From positions 1,674,001 through 1,738,000 of the forward strand of contig NZ_CP101824.1 in assembly GCF_024498195.1 (NCBI RefSeq): a stretch of 64,000 nt of DNA, written 5' to 3'. This document shows, piece by piece, positions 52,753 through 60,459 of this stretch. A program made the position numbers and the translations under genes. The DNA is from Halovivax cerinus (GTDB lineage Archaea > Halobacteriota > Halobacteria > Halobacteriales > Natrialbaceae). Numbering within the stretch: the first letter of the stretch is position 1; each line of letters opens with the position of its first letter. The notes under the pieces were generated by a model that was not told the DNA's origin, did no database searches, and worked only from the letters and a program-made list of their open reading frames with translations.

Positions 52753-53088
52753 ATGGGTGACGCGCTCTTAGAACCCGACGAGATCGAGGAAAAGATCGCA
52801 GAAAACCCGGATCCGTACATCGACCTGTTCCTGGAGTCGGGCGATCGGTATATCCGGGTGCTACTCCTCACTGTGATGAAAAATTGCTGCTCCGAGCCTC
52901 AGTGGGAGCGGACGGTCTCGAAAATCGAGCGTCGAATCGAGGAAAAACAAGCGGTGACGTCGACCGTGGAGGACGACGGGGATGCGTCGGCGGGGTACTG
53001 TCCCCAGTGTGGGACCAGCGTCGATCGAGACGATAGGTTCTGTCGCCAGTGCGGCGAAGCGCTCGAGGCGGGTGAGGCCGATGGCTGA
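52753..53088 (+). CDS. Zinc-ribbon protein
   Basis: 111 residues from ATG 52753 (GGGGAG lies six bases before it). Helical N-terminus (PDPYIDLFLESGDRYIRVLL), and C-terminal CPQCG ... CRQCG zinc ribbon (about 82-103). Overlaps the next gene by eight bases. Confidence 0.65.
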   Translation: MGDALLEPDEIEEKIAENPDPYIDLFLESGDRYIRVLLLTVMKNCCSEPQWERTVSKIERRIEEKQAVTSTVEDDGDASAGYCPQCGTSVDRDDRFCRQCGEALEAGEADG

Positions 53089-53257
53089 CGCGCTCACCTG
53101 TCCGGAGTGTGGCGAGGGACTTGAGGGGAACCTGGGCCGCGTCCCAGCGTTCGCGAACGGCGACGCCGTCCGCCTGGCCCTCGAGTGTCCCGGCTGCGCT
53201 GCGATGCTCGAGCTCGCCGGCGCCGGCCCGTCGATCGCGACGGCCGAGGCGAGGTGA
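53081..53257 (+). CDS. 58-residue zinc-ribbon microprotein
   Basis: CPECGEGL and CPGCAAML pairs could hold one zinc, rubredoxin-like. Starts inside the previous gene. Unknown. Confidence 0.55.
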   Translation: MADALTCPECGEGLEGNLGRVPAFANGDAVRLALECPGCAAMLELAGAGPSIATAEAR

Positions 53258-53469
53258 ACGGTGCGCCGGAGTTCGCGATCGGCGCCGGTGGTTACACCCG
53301 AATCGCCAGGGGGCACCGACTCGGATGTGACTTCACGCGCGCGCACTTGGCGTCGACATCGCCGAGGGAGTCTTCAGAAACCAGAGTTCGAGAACATGAA
53401 CATCTCGACCCGGGTCACGGTGGGCACTTTCCGAAAGCGAATTTCCAAAAACGCCGATACAGGCAGTGA
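53254..53469 (+). CDS. Possible 71-residue gene (weak)
   Basis: GTG start overlaps the preceding stop (GTGA). The composition is basic (RIARGHRLGCDFTR ... FQKRRYRQ) unlike its neighbours, and no domain is seen. Listed because of the overlap; otherwise this stretch to 53533 seems non-coding. Confidence 0.25.
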   Translation: MNGAPEFAIGAGGYTRIARGHRLGCDFTRAHLASTSPRESSETRVREHEHLDPGHGGHFPKANFQKRRYRQ

Positions 53470-53533
53470 TAGGTGGTTCTGTCGATCTTCAGTATGTTAT
53501 TACGAGTCGAATTCGTCGAATTTTCCACCGACT

Positions 53534-53692
53534 ATGACCGACCAAGAACGAACGACGATCACGGTCAACCGAGGGACGTTCGAGAAAGTCAAGTCTCTGA
53601 AACGGGGCGGCGAGTGCTGGGACGATCTCCTCGAGCAGATGGCGAATTCCTATCACCCCGATGAATTCCACAACAGAACCCATGATACGTAA
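53534..53692 (+). CDS. Ribbon-helix-helix microprotein 2
   Basis: 52 residues from ATG 53534. ERTTITVNRGTFEKVKSLKR then helices (CWDDLLEQMAN), antitoxin-like RHH. Upstream AT-rich region looks like its own promoter. Confidence 0.6.
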   Translation: MTDQERTTITVNRGTFEKVKSLKRGGECWDDLLEQMANSYHPDEFHNRTHDT

Positions 53693-53809
53693 GCGAGAGA
53701 ACACTACCGCAGGCGTATCTTATGGTCGCGCCGCAGTACTGCGTTCTCAGAAATTGAGAGTGGAAAAGGACGTCAATCGACGAAGATCATCACGCCGATC
53801 GACGTACCC

Positions 53810-53843
53810 GTTCACCGACGATTTCGGCACCATACGGAGTATG
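53810..53843 (+). promoter_or_regulatory. Duplicated promoter/operator, copy 2 (RHH gene)
   Basis: GTTCACC ... GGCACCATACGGA at 53810-53838, same spacing as 44941-44969. CATAC-GGA-GTATG (53831-53843) here forms a small palindrome. Confidence 0.65.
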
Positions 53844-53864
53844 CCGGACATCCATGGTTCGACC

Positions 53865-54014
53865 ATGGCACAGGCCCAACCCGAGAGAACGACCGTCGAT
53901 GTCAGCCGGTCGCTCCATCAGCGACTCGAGGATCTGAAACCGTACGAATCGGTTTCGTTTAACGACCTCATCGCCGAGATGGCCGACGTCTACGAATCTC
54001 AACAGGATACGTAA
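53865..54014 (+). CDS. Ribbon-helix-helix microprotein 3
   Basis: 49 residues from ATG 53865 (the ATG at 53841 sits in the operator). RTTVDVSRSLHQRLEDLKPY then ESVSFNDLIAEMADVYES; closely related to the protein at 44998. The distance from the shared promoter matches (27 versus 29 bases), which supports this start. Confidence 0.7.
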   Translation: MAQAQPERTTVDVSRSLHQRLEDLKPYESVSFNDLIAEMADVYESQQDT

Positions 54015-54016
54015 GG

Positions 54017-54250
54017 ATGACTCTGGCACCTGAGGAACGGAACGACGCGGCCGGGTACGCACACCATGCAACCCCCGACCACGTCGAGAAACTCGACGAG
54101 GAGCTTCCCTTTGACGAGGGGAAGTTTTCCGACGACGATGGCGAGGAGCCTATCGTCACCCGGAACTTCGGTCCGGGTGCTGATAGGTTTTTCCCCTTGT
54201 CGTCGGCTCTAACCGCGAATACCGACGATGAGCACACCCCACACTACTGA
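54017..54250 (+). CDS. 77-residue acidic protein (unknown)
   Basis: Two bases after the RHH gene. Acidic N-terminus (EERNDAAGYAHHATPDHVEK), end overlaps the next gene by 23 bases. Unknown. Confidence 0.5.
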   Translation: MTLAPEERNDAAGYAHHATPDHVEKLDEELPFDEGKFSDDDGEEPIVTRNFGPGADRFFPLSSALTANTDDEHTPHY

Positions 54251-54644
54251 GCCAATCGAATCGATTCCCGACCGACCGCCAGCGCAGGTGGTGGCGTCCC
54301 TCGAGGACCACCGCCCGCCAGCCGATCCGGAACGGTGGGACAGCGTCTATCAGGTCATCCCTGGAGAGCCATGCCCCGATTGTGGGACCGCGATCGGGCT
54401 GCTCCTCGCGCCGGCAGCACTGCTCGAGGACCACGTCGACGAGGTGATGCGCGACTACCCGGTTACAGTCCCGGATGGATGGACGGAGGGGTACGAACAC
54501 CCGGTGTACTTCTACTGCGACAGTCCGGTGTGTTCCTGGCACGGCGCCGCCGAGTGGCGCCGCGTCGGGCCTGCACTCGAGCAGTGGATCGGCCGCGGTG
54601 CCCCAACCTGGAGAGACAGGGTTACGCAAGAAGGTGAAGCATGA
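54228..54644 (+). CDS. Zinc-binding element protein
   Basis: 138 residues. CPDCGTAIG and a later YFYCDSPVCSWHG give a Cys4-type zinc site. Acidic; no family known. Overlaps next gene by four bases. Confidence 0.6.
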   Translation: MSTPHTTEPIESIPDRPPAQVVASLEDHRPPADPERWDSVYQVIPGEPCPDCGTAIGLLLAPAALLEDHVDEVMRDYPVTVPDGWTEGYEHPVYFYCDSPVCSWHGAAEWRRVGPALEQWIGRGAPTWRDRVTQEGEA

Positions 54645-54835
54645 GTCAACCCAAAGACCCCGACGAATACGTCCGCGAGAACCGAGAGACGCTGGTGAAG
54701 ATCATCAAGCACGGCAACGACGACTTTGTCCGGGCGCTCGCCCTCGCGGCGATCGTCGAGTACGGCGGCGAGCCGGACCTCGAGAAGGTTCGGCGCGAAG
54801 TCGACCGGGCGGGAAACACGGGGGGCGTCGCATGA
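54641..54835 (+). CDS. 64-residue helical protein
   Basis: SQPKDPDEYVRENRETLVKI ... EYGGEPDLEKVRREVDRAG. Similar to the protein at 52427. Last gene before the convergent integrase. Confidence 0.6.
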   Translation: MSQPKDPDEYVRENRETLVKIIKHGNDDFVRALALAAIVEYGGEPDLEKVRREVDRAGNTGGVA

Positions 54836-54843
54836 GCGCCACT

Positions 54844-56094
54844 TCAGCTGTCGGCGTCCGCGGCTTCGACGAACTGGCGGGCGGTGTCGATGACGTCCAG
54901 GTCTCCGCCGAGCGCTTCGACGAGCGGCTCGAGCTCTTCGAGACTGTCGAGGAGCTCGGGATTCTCCTTCGCGAGGCCGAGGAGCTGCCGGCGCTGGGTG
55001 TCCTGCTCGGTCTCGATCTCGTCGACTGCGCCGTGTTCGAGTGCCTGGTGGCACCACATACAGAACGGTTCATCTCGCGGGGTCTTCTCACCGCATCGGT
55101 CACACTCGACGGCGGCGATCGGGTCAGGTTCGTCGACCTCGACGTCGAGACCGTGGGCTCGGGCGACCTCGCGATCGCTCGCCTCTGCGAAGACGGAGAT
55201 GTATCGCGAGGCGGCTCGGCTCCCGCGCGTCCATCCGTGATGATCCTCGAGGACGGCCTGGTTGACGCCCTGGCTCGCGAGGTGGGACGCCGACGACTTG
55301 CGGAAGTTGGTGAACGTGACGGGTTTCGTGACGCCGGCGCGGTCGGCGGCCTCGCGCGGGATCTTGCGCGCCATCTGGTACGAGATCTCTTCACCACTTC
55401 GGAGCTTGCACCACAGGGGCGCGCTGGAGTCGTCGCGACGTGGGTGTTCGGAGAGCCACCGGTTGAGGTACGGGACGGCCGTGATGAGCGTGATCGACCG
55501 CTGGCCCTTCTTGCCGTCGACGGTGATCTGCAGGCCGTGTTTGTGGTCGGTGACGTCACCGACGGTGAGATCGAGCAGCTCGCCGGAACGGGGGCCACCG
55601 TCCCACGCGACGGCGATCAGGGCAGCGTCGCGGGGGTTCATCGTTTCGTCGATCATCGGACGGACGTCGTCCTCCCAGTCGAGCATATCGCCCGGATCGG
55701 GGATCGGGTTGTAGTTCGACGACGTCCCGGTCGGGATCCACTCGAGGCTCTCGGGGACGTCGTCGCCGGGCGTAAGGAAGCGACCGAAGGCGCGGAGCGC
55801 GTTCCGGTTGTCCTTGTTGCTCTCGACGTTCTCGTACTCGCGGTGGATCACGCGGACGACGGCCTCGGCGGCCTCGCGATCCTCGAGGACGTCCTCCAGG
55901 CCGTCGCTTCGTTCGGCGAGGATCGTGCAGTGCCGGAGCAGCTTCTCGTGGCGATCGACACCGATCCGCGAGGGAACGAGTTCCAGGGCGTCGCTGAACT
56001 CCAGGAGCAACTCCCGATCGGCCTCGGAGACGTCGCGCTCGCCGACTTCGATCTGTTCGCGAAGCCGCTCGAGCGCGCGGCGCTTATCAGGCAT
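54844..56094 (-). CDS. int: Tyrosine integrase with C-terminal zinc ribbon
   Basis: 416 residues from ATG 56094. Tyrosine-recombinase catalytic domain: R169 in GGPRSGELL, box II FTNFRKSSASHL (R265; the usual His is Thr here), H285/H286 in DHHGWTRG, and Tyr298 in ASRYISV. A zinc ribbon follows (C331, C334, C345, C348). N-terminal region is a helical DNA-arm or core-binding part. It lies just inside attR and should insert and excise the element at tRNA-Ser. Confidence 0.92.
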   Translation of the reverse strand: MPDKRRALERLREQIEVGERDVSEADRELLLEFSDALELVPSRIGVDRHEKLLRHCTILAERSDGLEDVLEDREAAEAVVRVIHREYENVESNKDNRNALRAFGRFLTPGDDVPESLEWIPTGTSSNYNPIPDPGDMLDWEDDVRPMIDETMNPRDAALIAVAWDGGPRSGELLDLTVGDVTDHKHGLQITVDGKKGQRSITLITAVPYLNRWLSEHPRRDDSSAPLWCKLRSGEEISYQMARKIPREAADRAGVTKPVTFTNFRKSSASHLASQGVNQAVLEDHHGWTRGSRAASRYISVFAEASDREVARAHGLDVEVDEPDPIAAVECDRCGEKTPRDEPFCMWCHQALEHGAVDEIETEQDTQRRQLLGLAKENPELLDSLEELEPLVEALGGDLDVIDTARQFVEAADADS

Positions 56095-56105
56095 GATGAC
56101 TCTCT

Positions 56106-56128
56106 GTTTAAACGACTTGGAGTTAAAC
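56106..56128. promoter_or_regulatory. Inverted repeat in the int promoter
   Basis: GTTTAA and TTAAAC, 11 bases apart, 12-34 bases before the int ATG, next to attR. Either a promoter/operator or integrase arm-type site. Confidence 0.45.
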
Positions 56129-56141
56129 CTTGGGTTTGTTG

Positions 56142-56155
56142 CCCTGTCCTGGCGT
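56142..56155 (+). repeat. attR, 14-bp direct repeat
   Basis: Exact copy of the tRNA end (CCCTGTCCTGGCGT); marks the right junction, 48 bases before the int start codon in the minus direction. Confidence 0.9.
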
Positions 56156-56493
56156 TGCGCGATTCGGAGCGAACGGAGTGAGTGAGAATCGCGAGTTGCC
56201 GAGCGGCGACAGCCGTGAGATGTATTTTCTGTCGCGAGCAATACGCGAGCGACGAAAACGCAACAAACAGGCGGCGAAAACGCAACAAACAGAATTTGAA
56301 CTCGCGAGTCACAGCACTGATCGCCCGTGTGAAACGAGGCCGCAGGCTCGGACCGTCTCCCCGCTGTCTGTCGCAGATTGCGTACTGTGCCGTGCGGACA
56401 CCCGCGTCTCTCTGTCCGACCATTCGGATCGACACAGGCAACAACTGTCTTCGCTCCCGACGATTAATATTGGTTCGATACTACCGTGAAGGT
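56156..56493. other. Chromosomal flank, 338 bases, with an 18-bp tandem repeat
   Basis: No gene. CGAAAACGCAACAAACAG occurs at 56253-56270 and 56275-56292 (22-base period). AT-rich promoter for the next gene at its end. Confidence 0.6.
56463..56470 (+). promoter_or_regulatory. TATA box of the DUF302 gene
   Basis: TTAATATT is centred about 28 bases before ATG 56494; leaderless spacing. Confidence 0.6.
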
Positions 56494-56952
56494 ATGGCTG
56501 CGTCGAAACCCGCGCCCACGGTCGAAGAAGCGCTCCACACCACGCTCGAGTTGCCGTTCGAGGACGCCGTCGCGCACGTCCAGCTCGAACACGAGTACCA
56601 GGGGTTCGAGACCGTCGCGCTCACGCGCCTGGACGAGTACGTCGAGGGCGTCCTCGGCGAGGAGATCAGGAAGACGGCCCTGATCGTCGTCTGTCACGCC
56701 GAGATCGCGAAGGACGCCCTGGAGATCGATCCGCAACTCGCCGGGTTGTTACCCTGCACGACCGTCGTGTGGGAGGACGACGGCGAGGTCCACGTCTATC
56801 ACGCCTCGACGACGAAGGCGATTCGCGACCTGGGCTGTGCGCCCGGCGACTGCGGCCCCGAGATCGAGGCGCTCGTCGAGATGACGGGTGAGGTGATGGC
56901 GGACGTCTGGGCCAACGTCGAGGCGTACGCCGAGGGCGCGGCCTCCTCGTAG
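56494..56952 (+). CDS. DUF302 protein
   Basis: 152 residues. A DUF302 fold: helix near PFEDAVAHVQLEHEYQGF, then ALIVVCHAEIAKDALEIDPQ with Cys and His, and LLPCTTVVWEDDGEVHVYHA. Family role unclear, sometimes linked to thiol or metal chemistry. Monocistronic. Confidence 0.85.
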   Translation: MAASKPAPTVEEALHTTLELPFEDAVAHVQLEHEYQGFETVALTRLDEYVEGVLGEEIRKTALIVVCHAEIAKDALEIDPQLAGLLPCTTVVWEDDGEVHVYHASTTKAIRDLGCAPGDCGPEIEALVEMTGEVMADVWANVEAYAEGAASS

Positions 56953-56981
56953 GTGCGATCTCCGCCGCGAGGGGTCGTCGG

Positions 56982-57116
56982 TCACCGCACGATTTCGACC
57001 GGCCGATCCGTCGAGAGCCACCGGTCCGGCCGGTCCGGATCCCGAAGCTCGAGCCGTCCGTCCGCACTGACCACGAATTCGCAGGTCTCGCCCCCACGGT
57101 CTCGCGTCGTGTCCAT
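56982..57116 (-). CDS. 44-residue haloarchaeal microprotein
   Basis: From ATG 57116. MDTTRDRGGETCEFVVSADG ... LSTDRPVEIVR, ends TGA 56982. Resembles a short conserved haloarchaeal family (DUF7331-like) with beta strands and a W near the end. Unknown role. Confidence 0.55.
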   Translation of the reverse strand: MDTTRDRGGETCEFVVSADGRLELRDPDRPDRWLSTDRPVEIVR

Positions 57117-57304
57117 GGGCGGCACCTCCCGACGACCGTACAAGGGTACGGACGGCTTACCGTCCGTCCGTTCGTCGAAGGGACCGATTTACCGGTTCGA
57201 CTCCGCTATACCGCGGCGCTACCGACTCGTTTCTCGGGTCCGCCCGCCACGCCAGGCCGCGGACGGCCGACACGATTTCGGTACTGGCCGACCGAGTACG
57301 GGGT

Positions 57305-58087
57305 ATGTGTGGCCGGTACTCGCTGTTCGTCCCGCCGGAAGAGCTGGAATCCCGGTTCGACGCGCGGTTCGAGCGGTCGTTCACCCCGACGTACAACGCC
57401 GCGCCGGGTCAGTCCGTTCCGGTCGTCACGGACGAAGCGCCGGAGACGATTCGTCAGCTGGAGTGGGGATTCGTCCCGTCGTGGGCCGACGGAACGAGCG
57501 ACCGGCTGATAAACGCCCGGGCGGAGACGCTCGCCGAGACGCGAGCGTTTCGCTCGGCGTACGTGACGCGGAGCGACGGTGGGCGATCGGGTGACGACGC
57601 GCTCGCGTCCGACCGCGAGACGCCCGCCCGTGGTCGGTGTCTCGTGCTGGCCGACGGTTTCTACGAGTGGGCGCCCACGGAGACCGGCAACCAGCCCTAC
57701 CGAATCGCCTTCGAGGACGACCGTCCGTTCGCGATGGCGGGTCTGTGGGAGCGACGGGAACCGCCGTCGGACGACTCGCAGGCTGGGCTCGACGCATTCG
57801 GTGGGGGTATCGAGACCGACTCCGACGACGATCGCCTGGTGGAAACCGTGACGATCGTGACGATGCGTCCGAACGACCTGGTCGCCGAGTTGCACGATCG
57901 CATGCCGGCGATCGTAGCATCCGACGACGAACGGCGGTGGCTGCGCGATGCGGATCCGGTGGCGCGGCTGGACCCGCACCCGTCCGATTCGATGGTAGCC
58001 TACCCCGTCTCGACGGCGGTGAACGACCCGTCGGTCGACGATCCGTCGGTGGTGGAGCCGATCGACGGCGCGGGACGCTCCGACTAG
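57305..58087 (+). CDS. SRAP/HMCES-type DNA-repair protein
   Basis: 260 residues. SRAP-domain enzyme that covalently protects abasic sites in single-stranded DNA. Active-site C2 in MCGRYSLF, N31 in TPTYNAAPGQ, E121 in GFYEWAP and H197 in AELHDRMPAI are all present. An acidic insert (about 155-178) is halophile style. Ends by ATG-TAG type short overlap with the convergent permease (4 bases). Confidence 0.93.
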   Translation: MCGRYSLFVPPEELESRFDARFERSFTPTYNAAPGQSVPVVTDEAPETIRQLEWGFVPSWADGTSDRLINARAETLAETRAFRSAYVTRSDGGRSGDDALASDRETPARGRCLVLADGFYEWAPTETGNQPYRIAFEDDRPFAMAGLWERREPPSDDSQAGLDAFGGGIETDSDDDRLVETVTIVTMRPNDLVAELHDRMPAIVASDDERRWLRDADPVARLDPHPSDSMVAYPVSTAVNDPSVDDPSVVEPIDGAGRSD

Positions 58088-59724
58088 AGCCCCTCGCGTC
58101 CGCCCTGGGAGAGGAGGACGACCATCGAGAGGCCGGAGACGACCAGCAGGATGATCGAGGGAATAACGGCGTACTGGTAGAACGCCTGCTCCTGGGCCTC
58201 CCAGATGAGCGTGACGAGGTTCTCGTATCCCAGCGGCTGGAGCAGCAAGGTCACCGGGAGCTCCTTCATCGCCGTCAGGAACACCAGTGCGGCGCCAGCG
58301 ACGATGCCCGGACGGACGAGCGGGAGGGTGATCGAGCGAAAGGCGGCAAACGGCGAGGACCCCAGCGTCCGGGCGGCCTCGGTGAGTTTTGGATCGACCT
58401 GGAGCGTGTTCGTTCGAATGGTGCCGACCGCCTGGGGCATGAACCGGACGACGTAGGCGAACACGAGCAGTGGGAGCGTCTGATAGATCGTCGGAACGAG
58501 GTCGAATCGGGTCCCGAGGACCCCGTCGTAGGTGGTGGCCGCCGAGACCAGCGCGAGCGCGAGGACGATACCCGGTACGGCGAAGCCGACGTAGGTCCCC
58601 CGTTCGAAGAGAGACGAGAGCCGCGAGTCGTGACGGGCCGCGAAGTAGGCGACGGGCAGGGCCGCCAGCACGGCGACGATGGCGGCCGCGGCGGCGACCT
58701 TCACCGAGTTGAGCACGTGGAATCCCTGGAGCGCGAGCGAGGCGCTGGCGTTCGGGTCGGCATTCACCAGCCAGAGGCCGAGGATCCACAGCGGGACCAA
58801 CAGCGCCAGTCCAGAGACCGCCGCGGGCAACAGCGTGGCCGGCCAGCGCCACGCGCCGAGCGAGACGGCCGGGTCGGCGGCGTCCCCGCGACCCGCGCCG
58901 TCGCCGCCCGTTTGTTCTCCCGACCGGACGCGTGATTCCAGGGCCAGAACCACGAGGACGATGGCGAGTAATTGCAGCGAGAGGACGGCGGCGTACTCCG
59001 ACTGGAAGCTGTTGAACGTGACGTAGATCTGGCGGGTGAACACCCGCAGGCGCATGATCGCGGGTGTCCCGAAGTCCGAGACGGCGTACAGCGCCGCGAG
59101 CAACGAACCGGCGGCGATGGCCGGTCGGATCTGGGGGAACGTCACCCGGCGAAAGGCCTCCCATCGCCCGTGCTCTAGGGTACGTGCGGCGTCTAACAGC
59201 GTTCGGTCGAACGAAAGTAGGCCCGCTCGCGTCGTCAGGTAGACGTACGGGTAGGTGTACAACGTGATGACGGCGATCGACCCCGGCAGGCCGTAGATCT
59301 CCGGGATCTGCTCGACGCCCAGCGGTGCGAGGATCGACTGGAACTCCCCGCGCGGACCGAACGCCGAGACGAACGAGAACGCGCCGATGTAACTCGGGAT
59401 CACGAGCGGCAGGGCGACGACGATCGTCCAGAATCGCCGGAACGGAAGGTCCGTCTGGACGGTCAGCCACGCGAGCGGAACCCCCAGCAGGATCGACAGC
59501 GTCGTCACGCCGACTGTCAGCAGGATACTGTTGGTGAGTACCTCGAACGTGAGCGGCCGGGTGAGGTCCGACCAGACCTGACCGGGATCGACCGTGAGTA
59601 CCTCGAAAACTAACCAGCTAATCGGCATCAGCATGCTCGCGGCGACCGCTCCGGACAGCAACGTCAAACCGATCGGCAGGCCCTCTCCCTCGCCGCGATT
59701 CGTGCGCACGTGTGGAACGTTCAT
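58084..59724 (-). CDS. Iron-type ABC transporter permease (fused two-domain)
   Basis: 546 residues from ATG 59724. Two copies of the binding-protein-dependent transport permease domain, each with an EAA-like loop (LDAARTLEHGRWEAFRRVTF near 200; LTEAARTLGSSPFAAFRSIT near 455), giving about 12 helices. The arrangement is that of FbpB/SfuB iron(III) permeases. No binding protein or ATPase lies beside it in this window. Shares a divergent region carrying a DtxR-type box with the next operon. Confidence 0.88.
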   Translation of the reverse strand: MNVPHVRTNRGEGEGLPIGLTLLSGAVAASMLMPISWLVFEVLTVDPGQVWSDLTRPLTFEVLTNSILLTVGVTTLSILLGVPLAWLTVQTDLPFRRFWTIVVALPLVIPSYIGAFSFVSAFGPRGEFQSILAPLGVEQIPEIYGLPGSIAVITLYTYPYVYLTTRAGLLSFDRTLLDAARTLEHGRWEAFRRVTFPQIRPAIAAGSLLAALYAVSDFGTPAIMRLRVFTRQIYVTFNSFQSEYAAVLSLQLLAIVLVVLALESRVRSGEQTGGDGAGRGDAADPAVSLGAWRWPATLLPAAVSGLALLVPLWILGLWLVNADPNASASLALQGFHVLNSVKVAAAAAIVAVLAALPVAYFAARHDSRLSSLFERGTYVGFAVPGIVLALALVSAATTYDGVLGTRFDLVPTIYQTLPLLVFAYVVRFMPQAVGTIRTNTLQVDPKLTEAARTLGSSPFAAFRSITLPLVRPGIVAGAALVFLTAMKELPVTLLLQPLGYENLVTLIWEAQEQAFYQYAVIPSIILLVVSGLSMVVLLSQGGREGL

Positions 59725-59915
59725 GGCTGTGTGCTCGGGGATTCCCCGCTCGGCGTGTGGTTCGACACCCGATAACTCGACGCGTCTCCGTCGACCGTTC
59801 GTGTCGGGTGCTCCGCCTGCGGCCACTTCCAGTCGTCGGTTCGTGCCCGATATCGCCCCGACCGCGTTCGTCGACCGGGTTCACTCGTTCGGAGGCGTTC
59901 CAACGAATATAAGGT

Positions 59916-59929
59916 TTAGGTTTGCCTAA
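59916..59929. promoter_or_regulatory. DtxR-type metal box 1
   Basis: TTAGGTTTGCCTAA, arms TTAGG/CCTAA, lies after the TATA-like ATATAAGG and 8 bases before the oxidoreductase start. Repeated in reverse orientation at 62102-62115. Confidence 0.8.
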
Positions 59930-59937
59930 TCTCCCGC

Positions 59938-60459
59938 ATGGAGCTGTCACGGCGGGACGCGGTCGCCGCGCTGGCTGCAGTCGGAACCGGTGCCGGCGCC
60001 GTTGCCGTGGGTACACACCTGCACGAAAGCGACCCCGGGGAAGACGGCGATCTACGCCGGGCGATGGTCGCCGCCGCCGAGGTGGTCTACCCCGACGCGG
60101 TGAGCGGCGTCGACGAGTTCGTCGAGACGTTCCTCGACGGTCGCCTCGACGACGAGGCTCACGCTGCCGGCGTCCGTGAAGCCGTGGACATCCTCGATGA
60201 CTACGCCTCGGCGCGTCACGACGCGTCGTTCACCGACCTCTCGATCGCGGAGCGTGACGACCTGCTGCGGGCGGCGGGCGTGGCGACCGCGTCGGAGAAC
60301 CCTGACGGTACCGAGGTCGAGCGGATTCGCTACTACGTGGTCAACGAGTTGCTGCTCGCGTTGTACGCCTCACCGGCCGGCGGCGAACTGGTCGGTATCG
60401 AGAACCCGCCGGGCCACCCCGGTGGTACCGGGAGCTACCAGCGGGGGCCGACGCCGTGA
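59938..60459 (+). CDS. Gluconate 2-dehydrogenase-like small subunit
   Basis: 173 residues. Tat signal (MELSRRDAVAALAAVGTGAG), exported with its partner. Helical domain typical of subunit 3 of GMC dehydrogenases (RRAMVAAAEVVYPDAVSG). Its stop overlaps the GTG of the flavoprotein gene. No cytochrome subunit is visible. Confidence 0.85.
   Translation: MELSRRDAVAALAAVGTGAGAVAVGTHLHESDPGEDGDLRRAMVAAAEVVYPDAVSGVDEFVETFLDGRLDDEAHAAGVREAVDILDDYASARHDASFTDLSIAERDDLLRAAGVATASENPDGTEVERIRYYVVNELLLALYASPAGGELVGIENPPGHPGGTGSYQRGPTP

Larger units (their letters stand above)
40331..56155. mobile_element. Integrated provirus-like element at tRNA-Ser, about 15.8 kb
   Basis: Bounded by the 14-bp repeats, with a tyrosine integrase reading inward next to attR and a primase-polymerase/helicase reading inward from attL. 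In between are a tail-like block, a toxin-antitoxin pair, and two divergent operons of small genes separated by an operator array. Many genes overlap by four bases, and several have strong GGAGG ribosome sites, unlike the leaderless genes around. No capsid, portal, protease or large terminase is visible. Best read as a haloarchaeal temperate-virus relative, decayed or satellite-like. Confidence 0.88.

Noticed and set aside
40331-56155. Possibility that the element is a pleolipovirus
   Set aside because: No secreted spike protein or conserved NTPase next to small membrane proteins; a tape-measure-like gene instead points to tailed-virus ancestry.
54475-56181. 568-codon plus frame opposite the integrase
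   Set aside because: Shadow; the integrase on the minus strand has catalytic residues and a zinc ribbon.
57206-59470. 754-codon minus-strand frame over the SRAP and permease genes
   Set aside because: Extremely Arg-rich without domains; the SRAP gene and the permease in other frames have clear active sites and helices.
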